Shown here: positions 17,130 through 26,549 of the stretch, in pieces | Position numbering within the stretch: the stretch's first letter is position 1 | Layout of the letters: each line of letters begins with the position of its first letter | Source: Chryseobacterium sp. | GTDB taxonomy: Bacteria > Bacteroidota > Bacteroidia > Flavobacteriales > Weeksellaceae | Direction of reading: 5' to 3' | DNA: 64,000 nt | NCBI GenBank assembly: GCA_031277615.1 | Contig: JAITMC010000018.1 | Location: 62,001-126,000 of the forward strand | Position numbers and translations under genes: made by a program | Notes under the pieces: generated by a model | Database searches by the model: none | What the model was told of the DNA's origin: nothing | The model's input: the letters and a program-made list of their open reading frames with translations, nothing else

Positions 17130-17897
17130 TTATTTTTTACGGCCATACATGAGTGTGCGCTTAAATGCATAGATCGCAGGATATTTTGTAAATCTTTGGG
17201 CAATACGTAATTTGAATTCACGGATGAATTTTTCTTTCTGTTCTCCTTCCAGACGTTCCAGGTAAGGTAATAATGAAGTGCCTGAAATAAAGGTATACAA
17301 CGCTTCGTGATCATCTGCAATAATAGGGTAGACTTTCTGAAAGATTTCGATATCCTGAATTCCATGGTCAAACAGGATCTGTGCGTACTCATCCATTGAA
17401 AGCACCGGTGAATTCCGTTTAAAGTGATTCAAATAAGATGCGTACGGTTCCTCATCTGTCATTTGCATCAGAATCTGGTTCAGAATATTTTCATTCTGTA
17501 CCGGCATCTGGATGGCTAACTGACCTCCGGATGATAATAATCCGATGATTTCCGGAAACAGCTTTTCGTGATCGTCGGCCCATTGCAGGGCTGCATTACT
17601 GAAGACAAGATCCCACTTTTGCTCAGACTGTGCAGCTTCTTCAATGGTCTGAAGTTTAAAGTGAAGATTTTCATGTTCATATTTTCTGGCTTTTTCAAGC
17701 ATCTCCGGAGAAGAATCTATTCCCAGAAATACGGAGCCTGGCAGTTTATTTTGCAGAATAGAGGCCTGCTCACCGGTGCCGCAGCCAAGATCAATTGCTT
17801 TTATATTGTTTTCAGGTCTGATTAATGCGGCTAAATCATAAAAAGGCTGGTAACGTACATCTTTGTACTGATCGTATAAATCGGGATTCCAGGGCAT
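17130..17897 (-). CDS. Class I SAM-dependent methyltransferase, trans-aconitate methyltransferase (Tam)-like
   Basis: A 255-residue protein. The N-terminus starts PWNPDLYDQYKD, close to the WNPSLY start of E. coli Tam. Motif I is AIDLGCGTGEQASIL, motif II GIDSSPEMLEKA, then FSNAALQWADDHEKLFP and GGQLAIQMP, all in Tam order. Tam methyl-esterifies trans-aconitate, a spontaneous by-product of the TCA cycle, using S-adenosylmethionine in the cytosol. Length matches (252 in E. coli). The substrate is inferred from this similarity. A hairpin separates it from the upstream uvrA, so it is probably transcribed on its own. Confidence 0.8.
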   Translation of the reverse strand: MPWNPDLYDQYKDVRYQPFYDLAALIRPENNIKAIDLGCGTGEQASILQNKLPGSVFLGIDSSPEMLEKARKYEHENLHFKLQTIEEAAQSEQKWDLVFSNAALQWADDHEKLFPEIIGLLSSGGQLAIQMPVQNENILNQILMQMTDEEPYASYLNHFKRNSPVLSMDEYAQILFDHGIQDIEIFQKVYPIIADDHEALYTFISGTSLLPYLERLEGEQKEKFIREFKLRIAQRFTKYPAIYAFKRTLMYGRKK

Positions 17898-17995
17898 AGA
17901 AATAATTTTTTAAATGAATTGTTTGTATAAAGATAAAGAATCTGGAGTAAAATAAGAGTCAGAAATCTTCAACGATTATCTTTCAATATGGGTAT

Positions 17996-18027
17996 AAAAA
18001 AAGTGACTGTTTCCAAAACAGCCACTT
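17996..18027 (-). terminator. Terminator after uvrA
   Basis: On the minus strand AAGTGGCTGTTT pairs with AAACAGTCACTT (one G-U) around a 3-base loop, followed by a T run. It sits seven bases after the uvrA stop. Confidence 0.8.
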
Positions 18028-18033
18028 TTCATC

Positions 18034-20826
18034 TTATTGTTCAAGTTTTTCCCTGATGTATTTTGCGGTATGCGATTTTTTATTTTTAGCCAGTTCTTCA
18101 GGAGTTCCGGTGAAAACAACTTCTCCGCCGTGTTTTCCTGCTTCCGGACCGATATCAATAATATGGTCGGCACATTTGATAATGTCCGGCTGATGCTCAA
18201 TCACAATAACAGAATGTCCCAGGTCGATCAGAGCCTGCAATGATTTCAGCAATTTCTGAATGTCATGGAAATGAAGTCCTGTAGAAGGTTCATCAAAAAT
18301 GAATAACGTTTTATCCGTAGTGACTCCTTTTACCAGGAATGACGCCAGTTTTACACGCTGTGCCTCACCGCCGGAAAGGGTAGAAGAACTCTGTCCCAGC
18401 TGAAGATAGCCTAATCCTACATCCTGCAGTGGTTTCAGTTTGGTAACGATTTTTTCTTCATTGTTATCTTTAAAGAATGCCAACGCTTCGTCAACCGTCA
18501 TATGAAGAATGTCGGAAATGCTTTTCTCATCAAACTTCACTTCCAGGATCTCGTTCTTGAACCGGGTTCCTTTGCAGACTTCACACTCCAGTTCTATGTC
18601 CGCCATAAACTGCATGGATACATTAATCACCCCTTCTCCTTTACATTCGTCACACCTTCCGCCGTCTACATTGAAAGAGAAATGTTTCGGTTTGTAACCC
18701 ATCATTTTGGCAACTTTCTGTTTGGCGAAAAGGTCCCTGATATCGTCGTATGCTTTCAGATAGGTTACGGGATTGGAACGTGAGGATTTACCGATCGGGT
18801 TCTGATCGATCAGTTCAATATTTTTGATCAGCCTTTTAGGAAATTCCACAGAATCGTAATCTCCTTTTTTGCCGCCCATTCCCAGCTGAATCTGGATATC
18901 ATTCGTTAGGATTTCTTTCATCAGGGTGGATTTTCCACTCCCCGAAACCCCGGAAATTACCACAAGACTTTCCAGAGGAACGTCTACATTTATATTTTTA
19001 AGGTTATTCTGTCTGGCCCCTTTGATGTGAATCCATTCCTTAGCCTTTCTTCTTTTCTTCGGAACCTCAATTTCCAGTCTGCCGGTGAGGTATTTTGAGG
19101 TAAGGGTATCTGCGTTTTTAAGATCGTCATAATCTCCGGCAAATACCAGTTCTCCACCCAGATAGCCCGCTTCCGGACCAATGTCTATGATGTAGTCAGC
19201 TTCTTTCATCACATCTTCATCATGTTCCACCACAATCACCGTATTTCCTAAGTCTCTGAGGTTTTTCAGAACACTGATGAGGTTTTCGGTGTCACGGGAG
19301 TGAAGTCCGATAGAAGGTTCATCCAGGATATAAATGGATCCCACCAATGAACTTCCCAGGCTGGTGGCCAGGTTAATTCTCTGGCTTTCACCGCCGGAAA
19401 GCGTGTTGGATGTCCTGTTAAGGGTTAAATATCCTAAACCAACTTTCAGTAAAAATTCAATACGCGTTGTGATCTCATACAAGAGTCTTTTGGCGACTTC
19501 CTGATCGTGTTCGGAAAGCTTTAGACTCTGTATCAGAGGGAATAATTCATCCAGGGGCAGTTCTATCATCGACTGGATATTGTGTCCGTCTATTTTTACC
19601 CAGCTTGTTTCCTCACGGAGCCTTAATCCTTCGCAGGTAGGGCACAGGGTTTTCCCTCTGTATCGGGAAAGCATGACACGGTACTGTATTTTATACAGGT
19701 TTTCTTCCAGCATTCTGAAGAAATTGTTGATGGAAGGGAAGCTGCTTTTTCCGTCGCCTTTCCAAAGAAAGCTTTTCTGTTCTTTGGTGAGCTGATGGTA
19801 AGGCTTATGGATAGGGAAGTCACCCGCTTTTTTAATGAAATCTTTTTTCCATTCGCTCATCGTTTCCCCTCTCCAGGAAACTACGGCATCTTCATAAACG
19901 GATAATGTTTTATTGGGAACGACCAGGTCTTCATCTATTCCAATTACTTTTCCATACCCTTCACAGGCAGGACATGCCCCATAAGGATTATTAAAGCTGA
20001 AGAAATGCACATTCGGTTCAAGAAATTCTATTCCGTCAAGCTCAAACTTATTGGAAAACTCTTTTACTTTACCGGTATCTGTATTTTTCAGGGAGCAGTA
20101 GCCGCGCCCTTCATAAAAGGCCATCTGAATGGAGTCTGCAAGCCGCTGAAGGAAACTTTCATCCTCTTCGTAAGAGAAACGGTCGATCACAAGATTGATG
20201 ATCATTCCTTTTTCCGGTGTAAAACCGAAACTTTCAAGGTCCTCAATTCCTGCCAGATTTCCATTGATCTCCAGTCTGGTAAATCCTGCCAGCTTTAAAA
20301 CATTCAGGGTTTCTTTGAAATTGGCTGCATCATATTCCAACGGGGCCGTCAATAAAAAAGAAGTATCTTTTTTAGACGCTTTGATAAAATCCACCACATC
20401 AGATACCGAGTCTTTTTTTACCTCTTCACCCGAAACCGGAGAAAATGTTTTTCCGATCCTTGCAAACAGGAGTTTCATATAATCATAGATCTCTGTAGAT
20501 GTTCCTACGGTAGACCTCGGGTTTGAAGAAATAACCTTCTGCTGGATGGCAATGGAAGGGGCAAGCCCTTTGATATCATCCACTTTCGGTTTTTCCAGTT
20601 TCCCCAAAAACTGACGTGCATATGAGCTTAAGCTTTCAACATATCTTCTCTGTCCTTCAGCATAAATGGTATCGAAAGCCAGTGATGATTTTCCGCTTCC
20701 GGAAACTCCGGTGATCACGATCAGCTTGTTTTTCGGAATCAGTACATCGATGTGCTTCAGATTGTTAAGATGGGCATTCTTAACGAATATCTGTTTCTTT
20801 ATATCTATTTCTGTTGTTTTAGCCAT
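18034..20826 (-). CDS. uvrA: UvrABC excinuclease subunit A
   Basis: A 930-residue protein, full length for UvrA. The first Walker A is [15 protein letters not shown] (Lys46) and the second is [11 protein letters not shown]. Both ABC signature regions read LSGGE(S/A)QR. The zinc-binding cysteines appear as [24 protein letters not shown] and CEVCKGTR. UvrA dimers scan DNA for bulky lesions and load UvrB in nucleotide excision repair. The start [12 protein letters not shown] fits the family. It is not next to uvrB. A possible small ORF and a -7-like box lie upstream. Confidence 0.97.
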   Translation of the reverse strand: MAKTTEIDIKKQIFVKNAHLNNLKHIDVLIPKNKLIVITGVSGSGKSSLAFDTIYAEGQRRYVESLSSYARQFLGKLEKPKVDDIKGLAPSIAIQQKVISSNPRSTVGTSTEIYDYMKLLFARIGKTFSPVSGEEVKKDSVSDVVDFIKASKKDTSFLLTAPLEYDAANFKETLNVLKLAGFTRLEINGNLAGIEDLESFGFTPEKGMIINLVIDRFSYEEDESFLQRLADSIQMAFYEGRGYCSLKNTDTGKVKEFSNKFELDGIEFLEPNVHFFSFNNPYGACPACEGYGKVIGIDEDLVVPNKTLSVYEDAVVSWRGETMSEWKKDFIKKAGDFPIHKPYHQLTKEQKSFLWKGDGKSSFPSINNFFRMLEENLYKIQYRVMLSRYRGKTLCPTCEGLRLREETSWVKIDGHNIQSMIELPLDELFPLIQSLKLSEHDQEVAKRLLYEITTRIEFLLKVGLGYLTLNRTSNTLSGGESQRINLATSLGSSLVGSIYILDEPSIGLHSRDTENLISVLKNLRDLGNTVIVVEHDEDVMKEADYIIDIGPEAGYLGGELVFAGDYDDLKNADTLTSKYLTGRLEIEVPKKRRKAKEWIHIKGARQNNLKNINVDVPLESLVVISGVSGSGKSTLMKEILTNDIQIQLGMGGKKGDYDSVEFPKRLIKNIELIDQNPIGKSSRSNPVTYLKAYDDIRDLFAKQKVAKMMGYKPKHFSFNVDGGRCDECKGEGVINVSMQFMADIELECEVCKGTRFKNEILEVKFDEKSISDILHMTVDEALAFFKDNNEEKIVTKLKPLQDVGLGYLQLGQSSSTLSGGEAQRVKLASFLVKGVTTDKTLFIFDEPSTGLHFHDIQKLLKSLQALIDLGHSVIVIEHQPDIIKCADHIIDIGPEAGKHGGEVVFTGTPEELAKNKKSHTAKYIREKLEQ

Positions 20827-20916
20827 GTTCTATTTATTCATATAAGTATATTCTGGCCGGAAATACTTCCTGCCAGATTGACAGCTTCCATAAGCAATAT
20901 CAGATTGCCTGCGGTT

Positions 20917-21051
20917 TTATTTTCTGATCGGGTCTGTATTTTGATCATCCTGTTTCTGACTGTCATTAGAAAAAATTTCTGGTATAACCTGATCCTGCAT
21001 ATTTACAGAAATAGCTGTAAAAAATACAGAAACGAAGATTATATTCATCAT
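20917..21051 (-). CDS. Possible small ORF upstream of uvrA (44 aa)
   Basis: Minus-strand ORF of 44 codons starting with two consecutive ATGs. It has a hydrophobic start (MMNIIFVSVFFTAISV) followed by a polar, Gln/Asp-rich tail ending DPIRK. This resembles a tiny exported or membrane-anchored peptide. A TAATTTTG box lies 15 bases before the first ATG. The gap to uvrA is 90 bases, so it may share the uvrA transcript. Chance is possible for an ORF this short. Confidence 0.3.
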   Translation of the reverse strand: MMNIIFVSVFFTAISVNMQDQVIPEIFSNDSQKQDDQNTDPIRK

Positions 21052-21065
21052 AAAATAAAGACCTA

Positions 21066-21073
21066 CAAAATTA
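21066..21073 (-). promoter_or_regulatory. Candidate -7 box (TAATTTTG) for the uvrA transcript
   Basis: On the minus strand TAATTTTG matches TAnnTTTG. No TTG is found at the expected -33 distance, so this is a weak call. Confidence 0.3.
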
Positions 21074-21338
21074 CGAATTTTTAGTGAAAATAATATGCTA
21101 AAAATAAGTCCCTCTATAGAATTAAATCATAATGAAATGCAGTAGCTCTCTGGAAGCTGTTCGGATAAAATGTAAACGTTGTTGAAATAAATGATTCACA
21201 GTCATAAGGTTATATGAATGTGATTTTTTTATTTTATTTCAGCACCTGTTTCGGATCGTACTGAGTTTTTTTTAATTATACTATTGTTTTGTATGTTAAA
21301 ATTATTTAAAATTGCATTCATAAATTTGTAATATAGAA

Positions 21339-21389
21339 ATGAGAAAATTATTCAGAGATCTAGTTACACATTTAATGAGAAAAAGATAG
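21339..21389 (+). CDS. Possible 16-residue basic leader or small peptide
   Basis: ATG to TAG encodes MRKLFRDLVTHLMRKR, strongly cationic and amphipathic. A TAAATTTG box at 21321-21328 lies 10 bases before the ATG, and a strong terminator lies 15 bases after the stop. The unit therefore looks like a ~100-base transcript encoding one peptide, or an attenuator leader for the TonB receptor gene 140 bases downstream. No ribosome site is visible. Chance remains possible. Confidence 0.35.
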   Translation: MRKLFRDLVTHLMRKR

Positions 21390-21404
21390 AATGATACCCT
21401 CACA

Positions 21405-21439
21405 AAAGATGCAGTAACCCCTTACTGCATCTTTTTTTT
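21405..21439 (+). terminator. Strong terminator ahead of the TonB receptor gene
   Basis: A perfect 13-bp stem, AAAGATGCAGTAA / TTACTGCATCTTT, with loop CCCC and a T8 run. It ends about 90 bases before the receptor start codon. Reading rightward it follows no full gene, only the 16-codon ORF. Confidence 0.85.
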
Positions 21440-21528
21440 ATGATAACTATCATTTGGCTGTCTTGGGGAACTCCCTTACTTTTGAAGCCGTTATTAATGA
21501 AACTTACTTAAGGATAAAACGGAGAATT

Positions 21529-23340
21529 ATGATCAGAAAGATTGGAAGCGTATTTTTATTGGGATCCATGTTTTGGGCCAGTGCTCAGGAAAACACCACG
21601 GATATTGAGAACATTGAATTTCAGGGAAAATTTATTTCCACTCCTTATAAAAGTGCCAATCAGAATATTACGGTCATTACCAGGGAAGATATTGCTGCTT
21701 CACCGGCTAAAAGCATTGATGAGATCCTCCAGCAGGTTCCGGGAATGGATATCAGAAAGAGAGGAGCGAATGGGGTACAGAGTGATATAGGCTTCAGAGG
21801 AAGTTCTTTTGAACAGGTTCTGTTATTGCTTAACGGAATCAGAATGAATGATTCACAAACGGGGCACAATTCTATGAATCTGCCTGTGGATCTGGATGAT
21901 GTAGAGAAAATTGAGGTCATCAAAGGGCCGGCTGCCAGAAGATTCGGGCAGAATGCTTATGCCGGGGTAATCAACATCATTACCAAAACCACACCCGGAA
22001 AAAAGGTGAAGATCAGCGCGGATGGCGGAGATTATGAGACCTACGGCTTCGGGCTTAATGCACAGTTGGGTAATGAGAAGTTTTCCAATTCCCTTCAGGC
22101 CAATTCGGCTACGTCACAGGGGTATATGCATAACACAGATTATGAGATCCGCAATGTATTTTACCAGGGACGGATGGCGATAAAAAACGGAGATCTTAAA
22201 CTGCAAGCAGGATTTTCTGAAAAGAAGTTCGGGGCGAACGGTTTTTATGCTTCCAAAGATGCAACGGAACAGTATGAGGAAACCCAGGCATCTATTGTAA
22301 GTCTGGCACATCAGCAGAAATTTGGCAGCTTAAAGCTGAGTTCCAATGTCTATTGGAGGAGAGGTCAGGATATGTATCTTTTTAACCGGAATAATCCATC
22401 GGGTTACCGGAATATGCATATCGGAAATAATGTTGGAGGTGAGGTAAACAGCAGTTATCAGTGGGGACTTGGGACTACAGGTGTTGGCGTTGAGCTCAGA
22501 AAAGAATTCCTGGCGAGTAATAATCTTGGAGAAAGAAACCGTTTTGTATCGCAGGTATTTTTTGAACATCATTTTTCACTGTTAGACAAAAAACTGAATA
22601 TCAGCCCCGGAATTTCATGGGCAAATTATTCCAAAGAGGGGAATTTTTTCTATCCCGGATTGGATGTAGGATATAATTTCAATCCGAACCATAAGGTTTA
22701 TGGGAATATAGCGAAAGTGCACAGGGTTCCTACCTTTACCGATCTTTATTACATCAGCGGAACAGAACAGGGAAATCCTGATTTGCTTCCTGAAAATGCA
22801 GTTTCTTCAGAAGTCGGCTATCAGTATCAGAACAGCCGTATTCTGGCTAAGGTGAGTGGTTTTATGAGAAACTCCAACAATTCTATAGACTGGATCAAAA
22901 ATACTTTAACTGATAAAATATGGGATGCGCAGAATGTAGGAAAAATCGATACCAAAGGAGTGGAGCTGGAATGGAATCACAGAGTTTTTGACTGGCTGAG
23001 GTACACCGTGGGATATACCTATATCGACAGTAAAATTAAAGAATCCAATGATTTTGTTTCCAGATATATTCTGGACAATCTGAAACATCAGGTGATCGCC
23101 AAACTGGAAACCCGGTTTTTGAAAAACTTTACCAATGAAGTGGTTTACAGGTATAACGAGCGTTTGGGATTGGGGACGTATAACCTGATTGATGAAAAAC
23201 TCAGTTTTGCTAAAAAAGACTTTTCGGTATATGTTTTAATCAACAACCTCACGAATACAAAATACACGGAAGCTTTTGGGGTTCCGATGCCGCAAAGATG
23301 GTTTCATCTGGGTTTCACATATACGATTAATATTAAGTAA
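21529..23340 (+). CDS. TonB-dependent outer-membrane receptor
   Basis: A 603-residue protein when started at MIRKIGSVFLLGSMFWASAQ, which is preceded by GGAGA and gives a proper signal peptide. The 25-codon extension upstream is unlikely to be translated. Plug domain: ITVITREDIAASPAKSIDEI, QVPGMDIRKRG, IGFRGSSFEQVLLLLNGIR, VEKIEVIKGPAARRFG, GVINIITK. The rest is a 22-strand-type barrel ending with the aromatic strand GFTYTINIK. Such receptors import siderophores, cobalamin, metals or glycans using TonB energy. No CarboxypepD domain and no SusD partner are present, so a metal or vitamin ligand is more likely than glycan. It is followed 71 bases later by the DUF2490 gene, probably co-transcribed. 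Confidence 0.9.
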   Translation: MIRKIGSVFLLGSMFWASAQENTTDIENIEFQGKFISTPYKSANQNITVITREDIAASPAKSIDEILQQVPGMDIRKRGANGVQSDIGFRGSSFEQVLLLLNGIRMNDSQTGHNSMNLPVDLDDVEKIEVIKGPAARRFGQNAYAGVINIITKTTPGKKVKISADGGDYETYGFGLNAQLGNEKFSNSLQANSATSQGYMHNTDYEIRNVFYQGRMAIKNGDLKLQAGFSEKKFGANGFYASKDATEQYEETQASIVSLAHQQKFGSLKLSSNVYWRRGQDMYLFNRNNPSGYRNMHIGNNVGGEVNSSYQWGLGTTGVGVELRKEFLASNNLGERNRFVSQVFFEHHFSLLDKKLNISPGISWANYSKEGNFFYPGLDVGYNFNPNHKVYGNIAKVHRVPTFTDLYYISGTEQGNPDLLPENAVSSEVGYQYQNSRILAKVSGFMRNSNNSIDWIKNTLTDKIWDAQNVGKIDTKGVELEWNHRVFDWLRYTVGYTYIDSKIKESNDFVSRYILDNLKHQVIAKLETRFLKNFTNEVVYRYNERLGLGTYNLIDEKLSFAKKDFSVYVLINNLTNTKYTEAFGVPMPQRWFHLGFTYTINIK

Positions 23341-23411
23341 ATGTTAAGTTGAAATTAATGAAAGTTAATATTAATAAATTGTTAAATCCGTTATTTTTGC
23401 AAAAAATTTTT

Positions 23412-24128
23412 ATGAAACTTTTTTTAAGCTTAAGTTTACTTTGCAGTTTGACTTTTTTTAAAGCACAGGAACACGTTTCCAGCTTCAATGCAGTGACTTT
23501 AACCTATAAGTTTCATCCTAAATTTTTCCTCTATGCAGAAGGTCAGCTCAGAGGAAATGAAGATTATACCTATCCGGATTACTATGAAATAAAAGGAGGG
23601 CTGGGGTATAATCTTACCAAGAATCACAAACCGTTTGTAGGATTGGGGAGATATGTGAATTATAAGGATACCCGCCTAAGCAGGGAAGAATTCAGAGTAT
23701 GGCTTCAGGATGTGATTGACATTAAAAAAGGGATTGTAAAATTTGAAAACCGTTTCCGAGCTGAAAAAAGCTGGTTCTATGAGCCTCAAACGGACAAAAC
23801 ATCCCAAAGAATGCGTTACCGATACCGTTTGAACGTGAGTGTACCTTTAAACTCGAAAACCATTAAAAAAGGGACTGTTTTCGCGAATGCTTATGACGAA
23901 ATCTTCTTCGTAAGCCCGATGAAGCCTACTTTTGCCAGAAACAGAGTATACGGAGGTTTCGGCTATCAGATCGATGATTATTTCGGAATTCTGACGGGAT
24001 ACCTGTGGCAGCGTGAGTTTGAAGCCAAGGGAAATAAAAATTTACATTTCATCTACCTTGCCTTAAACATCAACATCGACGGTACGGATCATCCTGTAAA
24101 AACCTACGACTTTCCTGGAGCGGATTAA
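23412..24128 (+). CDS. DUF2490 outer-membrane beta-barrel-like protein
   Basis: A 238-residue protein using the start MKLFLSLSLLCSLTFFKAQ, a typical signal peptide. The frame is open 21 codons further upstream but lacks a signal there. The mature part alternates aromatic and polar residues (KFHPKFFLYAEGQLRGN, YRYRLNVSVPL, VYGGFGYQI, GYLWQREFE, IYLALNINID), as expected of an outer-membrane barrel, and matches the DUF2490 family. Function unknown. It sits directly after the TonB receptor and its stop overlaps the convergent HD gene by 4 bases. Confidence 0.82.
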   Translation: MKLFLSLSLLCSLTFFKAQEHVSSFNAVTLTYKFHPKFFLYAEGQLRGNEDYTYPDYYEIKGGLGYNLTKNHKPFVGLGRYVNYKDTRLSREEFRVWLQDVIDIKKGIVKFENRFRAEKSWFYEPQTDKTSQRMRYRYRLNVSVPLNSKTIKKGTVFANAYDEIFFVSPMKPTFARNRVYGGFGYQIDDYFGILTGYLWQREFEAKGNKNLHFIYLALNINIDGTDHPVKTYDFPGAD

Positions 24129-24571
24129 TATTTTTCAATCAGATAGTGATAGGCTTTCAGATATTTGTTGAATCTTTTGATATCTTTAGGGGTAAGCTCC
24201 CTGTTGACTCTTCTCAGGTCCATATTATCCCGGAGATCATTGAGCTTTACAGCGACAGCCAGGGGTGATCTTTCGGTTCTTCTGATGAATTCATCATAAT
24301 CTTCTTCGGGATCAAATTTCGTCAGACAGCTGACCGCAAAAATAATGTATTCGGGGAAACCTTCGGTTCTTAAATAATCAAAACTGAATTCTACCGGATG
24401 ATCTTCCACCACATCATGGAGAACGCCTACGATTTTCTCATCCATTGTTTTACCGTATTCCATCACCCGCATAACGTGGGCAATGTATGGAGCATGGTAT
24501 TTGTCGGTCTGTCCTTTGTGTGCCTTATCGGCTATCTTTATTGCTTTGTGCAGTAATTCTTCTTTTGTCAT
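24125..24571 (-). CDS. HD-domain protein, small alarmone hydrolase (SpoT/Mesh1-like)
   Basis: A 148-residue single-domain protein. The metal-binding set of the RelA/SpoT hydrolase domain is present: HKGQ..K...PYIAH (His18, His32), HDVVED (His52, Asp53, Glu56, Asp57) and KLNDLRDNM, which mirrors KLADRLHNM of SpoT. There is no synthetase, TGS or ACT domain, so a (p)ppGpp-hydrolase role as a stand-alone SAH is the natural inference. Other HD phosphohydrolase substrates remain possible. Convergent with and overlapping the DUF2490 gene by 4 bases. Confidence 0.75.
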   Translation of the reverse strand: MTKEELLHKAIKIADKAHKGQTDKYHAPYIAHVMRVMEYGKTMDEKIVGVLHDVVEDHPVEFSFDYLRTEGFPEYIIFAVSCLTKFDPEEDYDEFIRRTERSPLAVAVKLNDLRDNMDLRRVNRELTPKDIKRFNKYLKAYHYLIEKY

Positions 24572-24678
24572 TCTTAAAAATGTAGACTACAAAAATAAAA
24601 AACGCCTTAAAAAATAAACTATTTTTCCTGAGATTATTTTGAAGAAAATTAGATGATTGAACTAAGCGGTACTATGGG

Positions 24679-24709
24679 TTGAAATGCCGTTGTAATTTTT
24701 ATACTTTTG
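24679..24709 (+). promoter_or_regulatory. Flavobacterial-type promoter (TTG - 20 bp - TACTTTTG)
   Basis: TTG at 24679-24681 and TACTTTTG at 24702-24709 match the Bacteroidota consensus. They leave a ~140-base, very AT-rich leader before the secreted protein at 24856. Confidence 0.5.
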
Positions 24710-24855
24710 CTTTAAAAATAGTAAATTATCAATTTATTTGTGGTTAATTTTTATTTATTTTAATTGTTTTGGTGTTTTTGTTTTATTATGAATTGTATTT
24801 TATGTTTTTATTTGATTTATTCGCAAATAAAATTTAATTTTAAAGAAAAATTTAT

Positions 24856-25641
24856 ATGAAAAAACAATTATTTTCTTTAATGAGCTGTATTTTGATCGGG
24901 ACAGCTGTACAGGCACAAAACATATTCTTTGATGATTTTGGGACCCCTTTCAGTAATTTTAATAACTGGGAATCTGTCGAGCGGGATAATGACCAATCCG
25001 GATCTCATAATACATGGCACCCCAACTTTAATTCTGGCACAGGAATGACGGGTGGAATTGCTTCTTCTTTTGCTATGGGCCCAAACCGTGATCATTTATT
25101 TAAATCCCGTGTTATCAGCTTGCCACAAGGAAGTACAAACCTATCGTATAAAATTGCTGCAGAACCCAATGATGAACATTATGCCGTTTATATATTACCT
25201 GCCGGAAATATTTTTCAGGGAACTGAAAATCCCATTTTAGAAGAAACAATTAACAATGGGGTTGCCGTAACCAAAAGAATCAACATACCGGCCAATCTGG
25301 CTGGGCAACAAATCAGAATATATTTCAGACATTTTCAACAGGGAGAGGCATTCCTTCATTTGGATGATGTTACAATAAGTGAAGGTACTTTGGATGTTTC
25401 AGAATCTACTGTTTCTAAACACGATAGAATTAATGTTTATCCAAATCCTGTCAGGAACGAACTATATATCAAATCTCCTGAAAAAATTATTTCTACAGAA
25501 GTATTTGATATGGCGGGAAGGCTTATACAGATGAAATATGATGGTTCTGTATTGGATATGTCTAAGTTGGGAACGGGAAACTATATTCTTAAGATAGAAA
25601 CAAGCGAAGGTATTACGACTAAAAAGATTATCAAAGAATAG
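24856..25641 (+). CDS. Secreted T9SS protein with jelly-roll (choice-of-anchor J-like) domain
   Basis: A 261-residue protein with signal peptide MKKQLFSLMSCILIGTAVQAQ. Residues ~22-175 resemble the cleaved-adhesin/choice-of-anchor-J fold: start FFDDFGTPFSNFNNW, later IRIYFRHFQQGEAFLHLDDVTIS, where the LDDV motif is typical of the last strand. The T9SS type A tail follows: NVYPNPVRNELYI, VFDMAGRLIQ, KLGTGNYILKI, KKIIKE. Likely surface-attached, ligand unknown. Transcribed alone, with a terminator 19 bases after the stop. Confidence 0.88.
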   Translation: MKKQLFSLMSCILIGTAVQAQNIFFDDFGTPFSNFNNWESVERDNDQSGSHNTWHPNFNSGTGMTGGIASSFAMGPNRDHLFKSRVISLPQGSTNLSYKIAAEPNDEHYAVYILPAGNIFQGTENPILEETINNGVAVTKRINIPANLAGQQIRIYFRHFQQGEAFLHLDDVTISEGTLDVSESTVSKHDRINVYPNPVRNELYIKSPEKIISTEVFDMAGRLIQMKYDGSVLDMSKLGTGNYILKIETSEGITTKKIIKE

Positions 25642-25660
25642 GATCTGATCCAATCAATGA

Positions 25661-25697
25661 AAAAAGGTTAGCACCGTGAAGTGTTAACCTTTTTATA
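25661..25697. terminator. Terminator between convergent genes
   Basis: Stem AAAAAGGTTAGCAC / GTGTTAACCTTTTT (14 bp, one G-U) with a 6-base loop. T runs in both directions serve the T9SS gene and the convergent yegP-like gene. Confidence 0.85.
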
Positions 25698-25715
25698 TTT
25701 TTAATTGTAGAAGAA

Positions 25716-26051
25716 TTAGCTATCCTTCAGTTCTTCAATAAAAGCACTGGGAGCATTGTGTTTTACAGACCCTATTCCGTTTTCCATTCCGTTTTCAGAT
25801 TCATACATCTGGCTGGTTCCGATGACCTGTCCGTTTCCGGCTTTAAGATTAAAATAGGTACGGCCGTCTTTGGCGGTATTCCGTTCATATTTTGTTTCAT
25901 CCTGGGAATGGGTTTTTACGGATTCTATTCCGTTTTCACAGGAGGCTTTGGATGCATATCCCTGGCTGGTTAAAATAATTTGTCCGTTTCCGGCCTTTAA
26001 ATTGAATTGAAAATCATTGTTTTCTCGTTTAGAGATGATAAATTTTCCCAT
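25716..26051 (-). CDS. YegP/DUF1508 family protein
   Basis: A 111-residue protein made of two tandem ~50-residue DUF1508 repeats. Each has F.LKAGNGQ(I/V)I.TSQ.Y followed by a C/M-ENGI.SVK segment. The family forms small cytosolic alpha/beta domain-swapped folds; its function is not established. Complete length for the family (E. coli YegP 110). It is the most downstream of three small leftward genes, and the spacing (28 bases from the next gene) would allow co-transcription. Confidence 0.9.
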   Translation of the reverse strand: MGKFIISKRENNDFQFNLKAGNGQIILTSQGYASKASCENGIESVKTHSQDETKYERNTAKDGRTYFNLKAGNGQVIGTSQMYESENGMENGIGSVKHNAPSAFIEELKDS

Positions 26052-26079
26052 AGTAATTAGTTTTTGATTGGTGTTTGTG

Positions 26080-26400
26080 TTATTTGGAAGGTTGTTCCTT
26101 TTTTATTTCTGTTTTGGGTATTTCGGGAATGGCAGGATTGGGTATTTTGAATTTTGAAATATCTTTTTTAGGTTCTTTCAGGGCCATATACAATGATGAA
26201 TCCGGCTTTACCGTAAGGATTTTATAAAGAACCCGATAATCTTTTTTGGAATTGTCGTTTAGTGGTTTCACCGCTAAAACTTCCGGGAAGTGTTTTAAAA
26301 TCTTAGCGGTGTCCGTTTTCGGAAGTAGTGGAAGCCTGTCAGACTTTTGAGCGGAAACGCATGCAGAGATCAGAAAAATTGGAAATAATAAAGCTTTCAT
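26080..26400 (-). CDS. Small secreted hypothetical protein
   Basis: A 106-residue protein with a clear signal peptide (MKALLFPIFLISACVSAQ). The mature part is basic and Pro/Lys-rich at the end (PNPAIPEIPKTEIKKEQPSK), with a short ordered-looking core. No family recognised. Probably periplasmic. Confidence 0.65.
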   Translation of the reverse strand: MKALLFPIFLISACVSAQKSDRLPLLPKTDTAKILKHFPEVLAVKPLNDNSKKDYRVLYKILTVKPDSSLYMALKEPKKDISKFKIPNPAIPEIPKTEIKKEQPSK

Positions 26401-26549
26401 GTGTTGTAATTTAAATTAAAGATAAAAAATTATCCGGAATCTTCTGTTATTCAGAAGCCGCCGATTACTATAAGACAATTCATAAGACGATCATATTACA
26501 TTCCTGATGAATTTTTTGTCTTCAATCATTTTAGTTTCTGTTTTCAGGT

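Larger units (their letters stand above)
20827..21453. other. Intergenic region between divergent uvrA and the TonB receptor
   Basis: About 630 bases, 700 if counted to the true start of the TonB receptor at 21529. It contains a candidate 44-codon ORF toward uvrA, a -7-like box, a 16-codon ORF toward the receptor and a strong terminator, listed separately. The rest (~21080-21320) is AT-rich with no structure that I can support. Confidence 0.6.

Noticed and set aside
21454..21528. A 25-codon N-terminal extension of the TonB receptor
   Set aside because: The Met at 21529 is preceded by GGAGA and starts a proper signal peptide; the extension would bury it.
21405..21528. A riboswitch (cobalamin, TPP or similar) controlling the TonB receptor
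   Set aside because: I looked for conserved aptamer boxes in the leader and found none. Only the terminator and the small ORF are supportable.
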